The notes: generated from the letters alone by a model not told the origin. A stretch of 64,000 nucleotides of DNA from CAVYXZ01 sp963772595 (GCA_963772595.1 CAVYXZ010000004.1:5815-69814), one strand, 5' to 3'; positions 25,669 through 35,290 are shown, counted from the stretch's first letter. Numbers and translations are program-made.

Positions 25669-25698
25669 GGCGGTGGACCGATGTCCACGGCCATTTTT
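25669..25698 (+). terminator. Intrinsic terminator (candidate attenuator) upstream of the MFS gene
   Basis: GGCGGTGGAC (25669-25678) pairs with GTCCACGGCC (25683-25692) across a CGAT tetraloop, 9 of 10 positions, and is followed by ATTTTT. It stands 45 bases before the transporter ATG and downstream of a promoter and a short ORF, so it would stop most transcripts short of the gene unless relieved. Confidence 0.6.
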
Positions 25699-25743
25699 GA
25701 TTCCCCATGTCACCCAACAACTGCATAGAAAAGGACTTGTGCC

Positions 25744-26904
25744 ATGCTGCTCATCCGGCGTCGCCTGACCGGCCTGTTCGTCATCTTCCTGCTGGTCGAA
25801 TTCCTGGACGAATTCATCTACGGCATCCTGGAGGCGGCCTGGCCGCTGATGCGCGATGATTACGCCCTGAACTACGTGGAAATCGGTCTGCTGCTGAGCC
25901 TGCCCGCGCTGGTGTCGCTCTTCGTTGAGCCGGTGGTCGGTATCCTCGGCGATGTCTGGCACCGGCGGCGCTTGATTACCGGCGGCGCGGTGGTCATGGC
26001 GCTGGCCGCTTTACTGATCGCGCTGGGCCAGAGCTATGCGCTGCTGCTGTTGGCGATGATCGCTATGTATCCCGCCTCCGGGGCCTTCGTCAGCCTGTCG
26101 CAGGCCAGCCTGATGGATCTCGAGCCAAGCCGCCATGAGCAGAATATGGCCCGCTGGGTCTTCGTGGGATCGCTGGCTGTGCTGCTGGGTCCGCTGACCC
26201 TGCTGGGATTCGTGAGCAGCGGCGCGGGCTGGCGGCCTCTGCTGGGTCTGTGGGCGGTGCTGGCGCTGATCGTGGGCCTGGGATTCGCGCTGCGCTCCGG
26301 CGAAATGCGAGCGCACGCGGCCACGTCAGGCAGCCTGTGGACCGGCTTCAAGGACGCATTGAACACGCTGCGGCAGCGTCACGTCCTGCGCTGGCTGATC
26401 CTGCTGGAGTTTTCCGACCTGATGCTGGACGGTCTGTACCGCTACATTGCGCTTTACTTTGTCGATGTGGCCGGAACAGACGAAGGCTACGCTATCGGCA
26501 TCGTGGCGCTGTGGAGCGGAGTCGGACTGTTGGGCAGCCTGCTCATCATCCCGCTGCTGGAGCGTGTCGCCGGCCTGCGCTACCTGCGCCTGAGCGTGCT
26601 GGCCGATCTGCTGCTCTACCCGGCCTTCCTGCTGCTGCCCGTGCTGGAAGGCAAGTTGATCTGCCTGCTGCTCATCAGCTTCGTCAATGCAGGCTGGTAC
26701 ACTGTGCTCCAGGCGCAGATTTACAGCACCATGCCCGAAAAAAGCGGCACGGTGATGTCCCTGACGACGGTGGTAGGGGCGCTCCCAGCCAGCCTGCTGC
26801 CAATCGTGATTGGCGCAGTGGCGGCTCAGTTCGGCCTCGGAATAGCGATGTGGCTGCTGATACTTGGCCCGCTGGCGCTGCTGCTGGGGATACCGCGTCG
26901 TTAA
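25744..26904 (+). CDS. Major facilitator superfamily transporter
   Basis: A 386-residue inner-membrane protein with about 12 hydrophobic spans. The loop 2-3 motif is GILGDVWHRRRLI, the MFS signature (G-x-x-x-D-x-x-x-R-R/K). Other segments include MIAMYPASGAFVSLSQASLMD and the mirrored second half from LIPLLERVAGLRYLRL-like sequence. The overall look is of small drug or metabolite exporters of the FSR (fosmidomycin-resistance) type, though the substrate is unknown. AAGGA lies 8 bases before ATG 25744. Upstream is a candidate attenuator. The stop overlaps the convergent GreA-type gene by 4 bases at a TTAA. Confidence 0.88.
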   Translation: MLLIRRRLTGLFVIFLLVEFLDEFIYGILEAAWPLMRDDYALNYVEIGLLLSLPALVSLFVEPVVGILGDVWHRRRLITGGAVVMALAALLIALGQSYALLLLAMIAMYPASGAFVSLSQASLMDLEPSRHEQNMARWVFVGSLAVLLGPLTLLGFVSSGAGWRPLLGLWAVLALIVGLGFALRSGEMRAHAATSGSLWTGFKDALNTLRQRHVLRWLILLEFSDLMLDGLYRYIALYFVDVAGTDEGYAIGIVALWSGVGLLGSLLIIPLLERVAGLRYLRLSVLADLLLYPAFLLLPVLEGKLICLLLISFVNAGWYTVLQAQIYSTMPEKSGTVMSLTTVVGALPASLLPIVIGAVAAQFGLGIAMWLLILGPLALLLGIPRR

Positions 26905-27389
26905 CGATCCCGATCAGGAATCGTGCCGATCTGGCGTACGGCATAGCGCACCGTACCATCGGGGACCTGGACTTCAACGACCTCGCCGACTGTGCAGCCC
27001 AGCAGGGCCTCGCCAACCGGTGATTCAGTCGAGATGCCGCGCATTCCATGCCGGACCTCTTCGGGACTGATGATGTTGAAGTTGACCTCTTCTTTGGCCT
27101 CGAAGTCCCACAAAGTCACACGATTGCCGGGCGACACACGATTAGGATCCGGATCCTGCTCGACCACCTGAGCACGGCCCAGGACATAGCGCAGGTCGTT
27201 GATGCGGGCGATCAGCCGGTCTTTATCAAAGACGAGATCATAAAAAACTGCATTTTCGCCAAAGTCAGTATCGTCAAAAGCCTCGGCGACGCCCTCAATT
27301 TCACGCTGCTGCATCTCTTCGAGCATCCGCAGCTCGCGTTCAAGTTGATCGAAGCCTGCCCGTGTCAGGACAATGCTGTCCGCAGCCAT
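26901..27389 (-). CDS. GreA/GreB-family transcript cleavage factor
   Basis: A 162-residue cytoplasmic factor that enters the secondary channel of RNA polymerase and stimulates cleavage of backtracked RNA. N-terminal coiled coil: LTRAGFDQLERELRMLEEM ... DTDFGENAVFYDLVFDKDRL, which holds the acidic tip (DFGEN). C-terminal FKBP-like domain: VSPGNRVTLWDFEAKEEVNF, then SPVGEALLGCTVGEVVEVQVP. Length is as expected (about 158). The start ATG 27389 follows AAGGA. The tip differs from the usual AxxNAEYxxA/D-x-x-E pattern of GreA, so it could be one of several paralogues. Confidence 0.9.
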   Translation of the reverse strand: MAADSIVLTRAGFDQLERELRMLEEMQQREIEGVAEAFDDTDFGENAVFYDLVFDKDRLIARINDLRYVLGRAQVVEQDPDPNRVSPGNRVTLWDFEAKEEVNFNIISPEEVRHGMRGISTESPVGEALLGCTVGEVVEVQVPDGTVRYAVRQIGTIPDRDR

Positions 27390-27562
27390 GGGATCAATCC
27401 TTTCCGATCCATATATTTTCATTATACAAATCCGGCACAGTCCAAACTGCTGCCACATGTCAGCTAAGAAAGGATCATATTTCACCTTCCTGACGGATTT
27501 TGAACAAAGTGCAGGCACTTTTACGTATAGGATTGTGTTCAACACTTGAGGAGGAATGATCC

Positions 27563-28897
27563 ATGCAGGATCAAGAAGTCACTGAAAACAGGCCTTCCAT
27601 GCGCGAAGTGCTGGCGCAGCCTAATTTTCGTCTGCTGTGGCTGGGGGAGACGATCTCGGTCCTGGGCGACCAGTTCCACATGATCGCCCTGCCCTGGCTG
27701 GTGCTGCAACTGACCGGCGACGGCCTGGCGGTCGGGACCGTTCTGGCAGCGGCGGGCATCCCGCGGGCACTGTTTATGCTTTTCGGCGGCGCCTTTACCG
27801 ACCGCTTCTCGCCACGCACGATCATGCTGCTGTCGAATGCGGCACGGCTGCTGCTGGTGGGTCTGCTGACGCTGCTGACCTATACGGGCGTGATTCAGTT
27901 GTGGATGCTGTACGGCTTCGCGCTGGCCTTCGGCTTTGCCGATGCCTTCTTCTACCCGGCCAGTTCCGCCATTCTGCCGCAGCTTATCGAGAAGCGGCAT
28001 CTGGCGGCAGGCAACTCGCTGGTCCAGGGCATGGCGCAGATCAGCATCTTCCTGGGGCCGGTGCTGGCAGGGCTGGTGATTAGCGCCTTCAGCCGCCAGG
28101 CCATCGTGGTCAACGGCGAAACTGTGCCCGATCTGCAAGGGATCGGTCTGGCCTTCGGCGTCGATGCTCTGACTTTCCTCGTCTCTGTCCTGACCCTGTG
28201 GCTGATCCACACGCATCCCGTGACGGCTGATACCAGTGGGGAAAGCGGCGGTATGATCGCCGAGATCCGCGCCGGGATCCGCTTTGTCTGGTCAGATCAC
28301 ACCCTGCGTATGCTGATGCTGTTCATCGCGGGAATCAATCTCCTCTTCGCCGCGCCCTTTGTCGTCGGCGTCCCGGTCCTGGCAGACACGCGCTTTGTCG
28401 AAGGCGCCGTCGCCTACGGCAGCATTCTCTCCGGCCTGGGCGGCGGGATGCTGTTGGGCACGATCCTGGCGGGCGTGCTGCCACGCCTATCGAAGTCCTT
28501 GTTCGGCCCCCTCCTCATTGTCCTGATTAGCGGCCTGGGTCTGGGCCTGATCGCTATCGGCTTAAGCCCGACTTTAGCCTTCGCCGTGATCTTCGCCGCC
28601 TTGATGGGCCTGACTAATGGCTACGTCAACATTATTTCCTTCACCTGGATGCAGGCCAATACCCCGGAAAACATGATGGGCCGCGTGATGAGCCTGATTA
28701 TGTTCGCCTCGGTGGGCCTCAACCCGATTGCGATGGCGGTGGCTGGCGTACTGGTTAAAGTCGGCATCATCCCGCTCTTCGTCGGCTGTGGCGTTGCCCT
28801 GACCGTTTTCACCCTGGCCGGGTTGTTCAGCCGCGAACTGCGCCGGATGGGCTACAAGAACTCAATTCGGCACCAATTGAGCGGCACTCTTTTTTAA
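27563..28897 (+). CDS. MFS exporter (macrolide-efflux/enterobactin-exporter type)
   Basis: A 444-residue protein with 12 predicted membrane spans. The start matches MFS_3 exporters: NFRLLWLGETISVLGDQFHM, ALPWLVLQLTGDGLAVG, LFGGAFTDRFSPRTIMLLSN. Later SAFSRQAI and a mid-loop after span 6, then GILSGLGGGMLLGTILAGV-like and SFTWMQANTPENMMGRVMSL, which is a very characteristic segment for MefA/EntS-type exporters. GAGGAGG gives a strong ribosome site before ATG 27563. It is divergent from the GreA-type gene. Substrate unknown; drug or siderophore export are plausible. Confidence 0.9.
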   Translation: MQDQEVTENRPSMREVLAQPNFRLLWLGETISVLGDQFHMIALPWLVLQLTGDGLAVGTVLAAAGIPRALFMLFGGAFTDRFSPRTIMLLSNAARLLLVGLLTLLTYTGVIQLWMLYGFALAFGFADAFFYPASSAILPQLIEKRHLAAGNSLVQGMAQISIFLGPVLAGLVISAFSRQAIVVNGETVPDLQGIGLAFGVDALTFLVSVLTLWLIHTHPVTADTSGESGGMIAEIRAGIRFVWSDHTLRMLMLFIAGINLLFAAPFVVGVPVLADTRFVEGAVAYGSILSGLGGGMLLGTILAGVLPRLSKSLFGPLLIVLISGLGLGLIAIGLSPTLAFAVIFAALMGLTNGYVNIISFTWMQANTPENMMGRVMSLIMFASVGLNPIAMAVAGVLVKVGIIPLFVGCGVALTVFTLAGLFSRELRRMGYKNSIRHQLSGTLF

Positions 28898-28924
28898 TGT
28901 GGGGGGTCGTGCTATCATGCCTGC

Positions 28925-29575
28925 ATGGACCCCCAATGGCTCGATTTCGCCCAACGTATTCAAGCAATCGCCCAGACCGGCCTGTACTATCAGCCGCAAA
29001 TCTTCGACGAAGAACGCTACCACAAGCTGCTCGACATCGCCGCCGAGATGATGGCCTGCTATGGCGACGTAGAGGTTCCGAAGCTGCGCGAACTCTACGA
29101 TGCGCAGGCGGGCCACGCGACGCCCAAAGTGGATGTGCGCGGTGTGGTCTTCCATGAGAACCGCGTGCTGTTGGTCCAGGAAATGCTCGACGGAGGCCGC
29201 TGGACCCTGCCCGGCGGTTGGGCCGACATCAACGAAGCGCCCAGCGAGGCCACCGCGCGCGAGGTCTACGAGGAAAGCGGCTACCAGACCCGCGCCGTCA
29301 AGCTGCTGGCCCTCTACGACCGGCGGCTGCACAATCACCCGCCCAATCTCTTCCACATCTACAAGGTCTTCTTTCGCTGCGAGCTGCTGAGCGATGAGCG
29401 CTCCGCTGAACAGATCGCCAACGCCAGCGCCGCCTACAGCGAGACCGGCGAGGTCCGCTTTTTCGCAGAGGACGACCTGCCGGAGAATCTCTCCACCGGG
29501 CGTGTGACTCAGCAGCAGTTGAAGCGCTTCTTCGAGCATCTGCGCCAGCCGGATCTCCCGACCGATTTCGATTGA
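28925..29575 (+). CDS. NUDIX hydrolase with N-terminal helical domain
   Basis: A 216-residue Nudix protein of the ADP-ribose pyrophosphatase-like group. The first 65 residues are the helical extension seen in this subgroup (WLDFAQRIQAIAQTGLYY, RYHKLLDIAAEMMACY). The Nudix box is complete: GGWADINEAPSEATAREVYEE followed by SGY, with the Glu pair that binds magnesium, preceded by GRWTLPGGW. After it come ALYDRRLHNHPPNLFHIYKVFFRCEL. ATG 28925 has no strong ribosome site. The M23 peptidase gene follows after 10 bases, so they may be cotranscribed. Confidence 0.9.
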   Translation: MDPQWLDFAQRIQAIAQTGLYYQPQIFDEERYHKLLDIAAEMMACYGDVEVPKLRELYDAQAGHATPKVDVRGVVFHENRVLLVQEMLDGGRWTLPGGWADINEAPSEATAREVYEESGYQTRAVKLLALYDRRLHNHPPNLFHIYKVFFRCELLSDERSAEQIANASAAYSETGEVRFFAEDDLPENLSTGRVTQQQLKRFFEHLRQPDLPTDFD

Positions 29576-29585
29576 GGGCCTGTCG

Positions 29586-31128
29586 ATGCGCCGACTCGTT
29601 CCGCTCCTGCTTCTGCTATTGTTCGTTCAGCCCGTGCTGGCCCAACAGTGCGGCGTAGCCGACAGCATCGGCTATCCCATCGACACGCAGCAGTACGCGC
29701 TGGCGCAGGATTTCGGCGCGCCCAGCCCGCGCCATCAGGGTCGCTATCACACCGGTGAAGACTGGTTCGCCGGGCGCGCCAACAACTTCGGCCAGGGAAA
29801 CCCGGTCGTTGCGGCGGCGACAGGCCGTGTGACCTACAGCTCGCCCCTCGGCTGGGGACGCGACGGCGGCGTGGTGATTATCGAGCACACCTTCCCCGAT
29901 GGCAGCCTGCTCTACAGCATGTACGGCCACATGATGGAAACCGACACGATCAATTTCCCGGCGCAGTGGAGCTGTGTGCAGCGCGGCGACATCATCGGCG
30001 CGATTGGCAACATCCGCCCGGCCCCGCACCTGCATTTCGAGATGCGCGTTGTCGATGGCACCACACCCGGCCCTGGCTACAGCTGGCGTGATCCCTTCCG
30101 CGACGGCTGGCGGCAGCCCGCCAAAGCGATCCAGAACTGGCAGGCCTGGCTGGACCCGGCCTTCGACTGGCGGCTGGACCTGGCCGACGAAATCCGGGCC
30201 GGTCACACCGCCGCTGGAACTGGACGATCACAGCCTGCTCTACCTGGATGCCAACCGCCTGGGCCGCGTGACGCCGGATGGCCGCTCGCTGTGGCGCATC
30301 AACCTGGACCGCCAGGGGATCGCACTCAGCTTGTTTGAAAATCGTCCGCTGCTGACCTATGCCGATGGCCGGATGCAGCGTGTCAATCTCGACGGCACCT
30401 TGGGCGAATCCTGGGAGACCAACGCGGCGCTGGCACGTCCCCTGCTGCTGGGCGACGTGATGCTGTTCCAGGCCCTCGACGGCGCGCTGATCGCTATGGC
30501 AGGCGACCGGCGCGGCGTCGCCTGGCAGACGGCCCCGATGCCGGAGATCGTCCGCGCACAGCAGGCCACACAGGTGATCGGGTTGCTGACAGCCAACAAT
30601 GAACTGCTGACGCTCTCGATGCAGGGCGAGCTGCTCGATCAGGCGCAGTTACGCGCGGCAGCCAGCCTCTCGACCTCCGCCAGCGGGGAACTGCGCGTCT
30701 TCAGTCAGGGCGGTTTGTGGGCAGTGCTGGCCGATGGCTCCTGGACGCCGGTCATGGAGAGCGCCCCACCGGGCGGCCCCAGCAGCGCCGTGCTGGACAG
30801 CGGCGAACTGTATCTCTACGACGGCACGGTTCTCCATGCCTATAATGCCGACGAGAGCCTGCGTTGGGAGGTTCAGCTTCCGGCCAGCATCGGCGGCAGC
30901 GTGCAGTTGAGCGACGCGGGCAGCGTTCTGCTGCTCACCAGCAGTCACGGCAATATTGCAGCCTTGCAAAAAGAATCGGGCGGCGTCTGCGGCATCACGC
31001 AGATCTTCGGCAGTGACCGCGATCACTACTGGCACAGCCTGGGCGAGGATAGCATCCTGCGTGTGGCGGTCAGCGATCAGATTATCGGTTTCGATTGGCC
31101 GCGCTTCCTGGGCGGCTGCGCAGCTTAA
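29586..31128 (+). CDS. Secreted M23 (LytM) endopeptidase with C-terminal propeller-like domain (frame broken)
   Basis: After a signal peptide (LVPLLLLLLFVQPVLA) comes an M23 domain that cuts peptidoglycan cross-links. Zinc ligands are visible as the HTGED of RYHTGEDW and the HLHFEMR near residue 145, with IGNIRPAPHLHFE. From about residue 205 the frame changes: DLADEIRAG is in frame 3 and PVTPPLELDDHSLLYLDANR in frame 1. Removing one G of the GGG at 30196-30198 gives EIRPVTPPLELDDHS. The second part has repeated strands with LYLDANRLGRVTPDGRSLWR and LLTADNE-like units, resembling a PQQ/NHL propeller. The repaired protein has about 513 residues. It is either a pseudogene or a sequencing error. 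Confidence 0.8.
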
Positions 31129-31250
31129 CGCCTGTAAAACAGGAAAGAACAGGAATTATTACGTTAAATATTTCGGCCATTGTCTGCTGACAACTTTTGT
31201 CAGGTATTCGTGCGTATAATATGATCGACAGGTATCCAGGGAATCGCCAC

Positions 31251-31736
31251 ATGGGCGTAAACGATGTGACCGAAGACGCCATCGCGGAGTTCATCGCCCT
31301 GGCCGAAGCCACACCGCGCCGTCTGGGCACCGCAAGCGCCGGGCTGGATGATGCGCTTCTCAGTGCGCCGCCTGCCCCCGGTGAATGGTCGCCGCTGGAG
31401 ATTCTCAACCACCTGCGCGCCTGCGAAGAGGTCTGGATGCACAGCGTCCACGCCATGCTGGCCTTCGACACCCCGCATCTGAGCGAAATCCACCCGCGCC
31501 AGTGGATCAAGACGCGCAATCCCTACACCGAACACGGCTTCGCCGACGCGCTCAAGGGCTTCACCCTGCGCCGCGAAGCGCTTTTGCTGACACTGCGCGC
31601 GCTCTCCCTGGACGATTGGGCGCGGTCGGCGGTAATCGACCGCAAAACCCATACGGTCTTCAGCCACGTCCGCCGCATGACCCTGCACGAGAACGGTCAC
31701 TGCGAACAGATCGAAGCAATTCTGAACCCGGAATAG
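31251..31736 (+). CDS. DinB-family protein
   Basis: A 161-residue DinB-superfamily four-helix bundle: DAIAEFIALAEATPRRL, then WSPLEILNHLRACEEVWMH with the first His, and HVRRMTLHENGHCEQIEAI with the HxxxH of the last helix. I take ATG 31251; upstream in-frame ATGs at 31221 abut a TATAAT (31215-31220) and are unlikely starts. It is one of four DinB-type proteins in the window. No specific function can be given. Confidence 0.82.
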   Translation: MGVNDVTEDAIAEFIALAEATPRRLGTASAGLDDALLSAPPAPGEWSPLEILNHLRACEEVWMHSVHAMLAFDTPHLSEIHPRQWIKTRNPYTEHGFADALKGFTLRREALLLTLRALSLDDWARSAVIDRKTHTVFSHVRRMTLHENGHCEQIEAILNPE

Positions 31737-31831
31737 TACCCTCTGCCTTCAACTCTCTCTTGTCGCATTGCCTCCTCAGGCTCTATACTACGCGGTGCAT
31801 TGCAACTTTTTGATAACCTACAACGGAACAA

Positions 31832-32908
31832 GTGGCGATCCCTATGCCTTTAGTTGAGCATATCCAATTACCGGCCTTTGAACGCCTGCGCGAGGCCGGG
31901 CAGAACGTTCTCCCCCTGAATCACGCCTTGCAGCAGGACATCCGCGAGCTGCATATCGGCCTGTTGAACATGATGCCGGATGCGGCGCTGCAAGTCACCG
32001 AGCAGCAGTTCATGCGCCTGATCGGCAGTTCGAACCAGATCGCGCAGATTTATGTCTATCCTTTTTCGGTGCCGGGGCTTCCCCGCGGCGCGCAAACACA
32101 GGCTTACATGGATGAGTACTACACCTCATTCGAGCAGCTCCAGGATGATGGCCTCGATGCGCTGATTATTACCGGCGCGAATGTCTCCAATCCCCGCCTG
32201 GAACTGGAGCCGTTCTGGGAACCGCTCACCAACGTGATGGACTGGGCCGCACAAAAAGTCACCTCAGTCCTGTGTTCCTGCCTGGCAACTCACTCGCTGA
32301 TGAAATACATGTACCGGATTGATCGCCAGCTCCTGCCGCAGAAGCAGTGGGGCGTGTATCCACATCGCGTTGCCCGGCCCAATCACCCCCTGCTGCGCGA
32401 CATCAACACCCGTTTTGACGTGCCGCATTCGCGCTACAATACCATTACGCACGAGCAGTTCGAGAAGGCGGGCCTGACCATCCTGATCGAAAGCCCGGAA
32501 GCAGGGGTCCACATGGCCGTCAGCCCGGACCAGTTCCGCAACATCTACTTGCAGGGGCACCCTGAGTACTATACCAACAGCCTGCTCAAGGAATACAAAC
32601 GCGAGGTCAATCGCTATCTGAACGACGAGCGTGATCTGCCGCCTTACCCGGAACATTATTTTGTGCCAGAAGCACAGGCCATCGCCGATGCCCATATCGC
32701 GCAGGCGGAGCGGGCGAAACAGGCGGGCAATCCTATCCCTGAGTTCCCGGAAGCGGCAATCTTTCCGTTACTGGATAACACCTGGAATGACACTGGCAAG
32801 GCGATCTTCAACAACTGGTTGGGTCTGGTCTACCGCCTGACCCACCTGGATCGCAAAAAGCTGTTTATGCCCGGTGTTGATCCTGAAAATCCGCTGGGCT
32901 TGTTATAG
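31832..32908 (+). CDS. metA: Homoserine O-acyltransferase (MetA family)
   Basis: A 358-residue enzyme of the glutamine-amidotransferase-like MetA family, which acylates L-homoserine, the first committed step of methionine synthesis. Family landmarks: HIGLLNMMPDAALQVTEQQF, DALIITGANVSNPRLE, the nucleophile Cys in SVLCSCLATHS (C148), and the His/Glu of YLQGHPEYYTNS. The acyl donor (acetyl- or succinyl-CoA) cannot be read with confidence; the following metY suggests acetyl. GTG 31832 and ATG 31844 are both possible starts. No SAM riboswitch is visible in the 95 bases upstream. Confidence 0.9.
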   Translation: MAIPMPLVEHIQLPAFERLREAGQNVLPLNHALQQDIRELHIGLLNMMPDAALQVTEQQFMRLIGSSNQIAQIYVYPFSVPGLPRGAQTQAYMDEYYTSFEQLQDDGLDALIITGANVSNPRLELEPFWEPLTNVMDWAAQKVTSVLCSCLATHSLMKYMYRIDRQLLPQKQWGVYPHRVARPNHPLLRDINTRFDVPHSRYNTITHEQFEKAGLTILIESPEAGVHMAVSPDQFRNIYLQGHPEYYTNSLLKEYKREVNRYLNDERDLPPYPEHYFVPEAQAIADAHIAQAERAKQAGNPIPEFPEAAIFPLLDNTWNDTGKAIFNNWLGLVYRLTHLDRKKLFMPGVDPENPLGLL

Positions 32909-33000
32909 CTCACCAGAGTCGGCATTGCGTAAGGGACATATCCCTGCTTATGCACTTTTTCAACCGCGTATAGAGATTCATATCGAGGGGAAAAAAGATC

Positions 33001-34275
33001 ATGAAAGACGCGACACTCGCTATTCACGCCGGGTATCAGACGGACCCCACCACCAAGTCCGTCGCGGTACCGATTTATCAGACCGTGGCCTATGAGTTTG
33101 ATAACGCGCAGCATGGCGCGGATCTGTTCAATCTGGCGGTGCCGGGCAATATCTATACCCGCATCATGAACCCGACCAACGATGTGCTGGAACAGCGGGT
33201 CGCGGCATTGGAAGGCGGTGTCGGGGCACTGGCACTCAGCGCCGGGAGCGCAGCAGTCACCTATTCGGTCCTGAATATCGCCGAAGCCGGGAATAATATC
33301 GTCACGGTGCCCCTGCTCTATGGCGGCACCTATACATTGTTCCGGCACATGCTCCCCAAGCTCGGCATTGACGTGCGCTTTGCCCCGGATGACAGCGCGG
33401 CCAGCCTGGAAGCACTGATCGATGACAAGACCTCCGCCGTCTATTGCGAATCGATTGGCAACCCGGCGGGCAATATCCCGGATCTGGAAGCCATTGCCAC
33501 GATGGCCCATAAGCACGGCGTCCCGGTGATTGTCGATAACACGGTGGCGACCCCGGTGCTCATCAAACCCTTCGAATATGGCTGCGACATTGTGGTGCAT
33601 TCGCTGACCAAATACATGGGCGGTCACGGCAATTCCATCGGCGGCGTCCTGGTCGATTCCGGGAACTTTCCCTGGGCGGACCATGCGGATCGCTTCCCCA
33701 TGCTGACTCAACCGGAAGCCTCCTATCACGGCGTGGTCTATACCGAAGCGATGGGTCCGGCGGCCTATATCGCCCGCGCGCGCACCGTGCCCCTGCGCAA
33801 TATGGGCGCGGCACTGAGTCCGCTGAATGCCTTCCTGATCCTTCAGGGCATTGAAACGCTGGCGCTGCGCATGGAACGGCACTGCGATAACGCACTGGCC
33901 GTGGCCGATTACCTCAAGGGACATGACAAGATTACCTGGGTCAGCTTCGCCGGGCTGCCCGATTCGCCCTACTACGATCTGGCGCAGAAATACACCAACG
34001 GCAGACCTTCGGCCCTGATGACCTTCGGCGTCAAGGGCGGCTTCGACGGCGGTGTGAAATTCTACGATGCTTTGAAACTGTTCAAGCGGCTGGTCAACAT
34101 CGGCGATGCCAAATCGCTGGCCGCGCACCCGGCCTCGACCACGCACCGGCAGTTGAACGATGCGGAACTGGAAGCGGCAGGCGTGGCCCCGGATATGATC
34201 CGCATTTGCGTAGGGATCGAGAATATCGACGACATTATCGAGGATCTGGATCAGGCGCTGGCCGCCATCGACTAA
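33001..34275 (+). CDS. metY: O-acetylhomoserine sulfhydrylase (aminocarboxypropyltransferase)
   Basis: A 424-residue PLP enzyme of the Cys/Met metabolism family that converts O-acylhomoserine and sulfide to homocysteine. Visible: LAIHAGYQTDPTTKSVAVPI, YQTVAYEFDN, GNIYTRIMNPTNDVLEQRVA, ALSAGSAAVTYSVLN, the PLP Lys in HSLTKYMGGHG (K204), and KSLAAHPASTTHRQL near the end. The long insertion around GNFPWADHADRFPML is typical of MetY and not of MetB/MetC. A GAGGGG site precedes ATG 33001. It lies 92 bases downstream of metA, so the two genes give a direct-sulfhydrylation route. Confidence 0.95.
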   Translation: MKDATLAIHAGYQTDPTTKSVAVPIYQTVAYEFDNAQHGADLFNLAVPGNIYTRIMNPTNDVLEQRVAALEGGVGALALSAGSAAVTYSVLNIAEAGNNIVTVPLLYGGTYTLFRHMLPKLGIDVRFAPDDSAASLEALIDDKTSAVYCESIGNPAGNIPDLEAIATMAHKHGVPVIVDNTVATPVLIKPFEYGCDIVVHSLTKYMGGHGNSIGGVLVDSGNFPWADHADRFPMLTQPEASYHGVVYTEAMGPAAYIARARTVPLRNMGAALSPLNAFLILQGIETLALRMERHCDNALAVADYLKGHDKITWVSFAGLPDSPYYDLAQKYTNGRPSALMTFGVKGGFDGGVKFYDALKLFKRLVNIGDAKSLAAHPASTTHRQLNDAELEAAGVAPDMIRICVGIENIDDIIEDLDQALAAID

Positions 34276-34505
34276 TTCAGCCCCGCCTTCACCCAACGAC
34301 CTCAGCCGCTTGCCTCACCGCCTCCGGTTGGGGTCGTCGTTCAGTGTACAAGTGCTGCACGTACACCATGGGCACGGGAAGCTCGTTTTAACCGCGAGAC
34401 GCACAGCATCTACAACTATTGCGGGGAGATCGAGGCGATAAAGAAAGAAAAACAGAGGAACTAATCACAAGTTGAATAAAAAAGTCATCTTTCACTAATT
34501 GGCAG

Positions 34506-35229
34506 TCAGTTTTCTCTATCATCAACAATCCTCAATAAATGGCTAGCCAACATTATCATTTCGACTGCTTCTTCAGCAGTTATTCCCATATGTCTGTGGC
34601 TATTTGGATTCTTATATGATCCAATAGCCCCAGCAAATAGGTCAGAGAGAGCTTGACGCTCTGAACTAACTTGCTCTTGGTTCGTAAGATGGCCTTCTTC
34701 TGGATCAAACGCTTTCCTCATAAGGCGCATACCATATAACTCAGGACCGTATCCTCCGGCCCTACGCACAGCAACCTCGACTTCTTTGAATGACTGAAAA
34801 ACAGAGGTGTCGTAATCGCCTCTAAGAAAAGTTGCCCATACTTTTTGAGCAATTACGGGATGTAACTGCTTTCTTGGCAAAATGTTCCCTTTTCTGAAGT
34901 TCGTCAGATCAGTTCTGGTCGTTATTTTCTCTCCACGGCGAGTAACGAAGTAGTCATTACCGGTTGCGTCCGGTTTTGGAGCGACAAATCCTTCTCTCTC
35001 TAGCCACATCCAGGCTTCTGTAACAGCTTGCGATATCTGCTCTTGATACTCTGGGGGGTATTCTCTGAAATTATGAAGGAGTGTGAAATTGAACCGATTT
35101 CAGCCTATCAGTCTGGCTACGATTTACGATGTGAATTACTTCAAGAACAATGCCAGCAAGTTCTTCAGGTTCGAGCGCGAGAAGGTTATCTGGGTCAGGG
35201 AGCAAAGAATAAATCGTGGTTGGAGGCAT
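34506..35229 (-). CDS. TIGR02391-family (Ymh-like) protein, split by one extra base
   Basis: The family is found near phage, restriction and plasmid genes; its function is not established. The N-terminal 52 codons begin at ATG 35229 (PPTTIYSLLPDPDNLLALEP, EELAGIVLEVIHIVN). The remainder continues in another frame from about 35075: NFREYPPEYQEQISQAVTEA, WMWLEREGFVAPKP, LMRKAFDPEEGHLTNQEQVS, LFAGAIGSYKNPNSHR and EAVEMIMLASHLLR. The frames join if one base is removed near 35074-35081 (HTPH-NFREY). The DNA is visibly AT-richer than the host genes. An IS630-type element ends 42 bases upstream of its start. Confidence 0.7.
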
Positions 35230-35270
35230 GTGATTAGCCTAGGCTACGATTTACCGAGTTGTACTTACAA

Positions 35271-35290
35271 ACTAAGTACAATCAGATAAA
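35271..35290 (+). repeat. Left terminal inverted repeat of the IS630-type element
   Basis: ACTAAGTACAATCAGATAAA; 18 of 20 positions match the complement of the right end at 36374-36393. Confidence 0.8.

Noticed and set aside
31737..31831. Possible SAM riboswitch before metA
   Set aside because: Only 95 bases are available and none of the conserved SAM-I/II/IV core elements can be seen.
32830..34296. A 488-codon open frame on the minus strand opposite metY
   Set aside because: It lies wholly over metA's end and metY, whose plus-strand product is unmistakable. The minus frame is rich in Arg, Gly, His and Gln with no domain motif, as expected for the shadow of a GC-rich gene.
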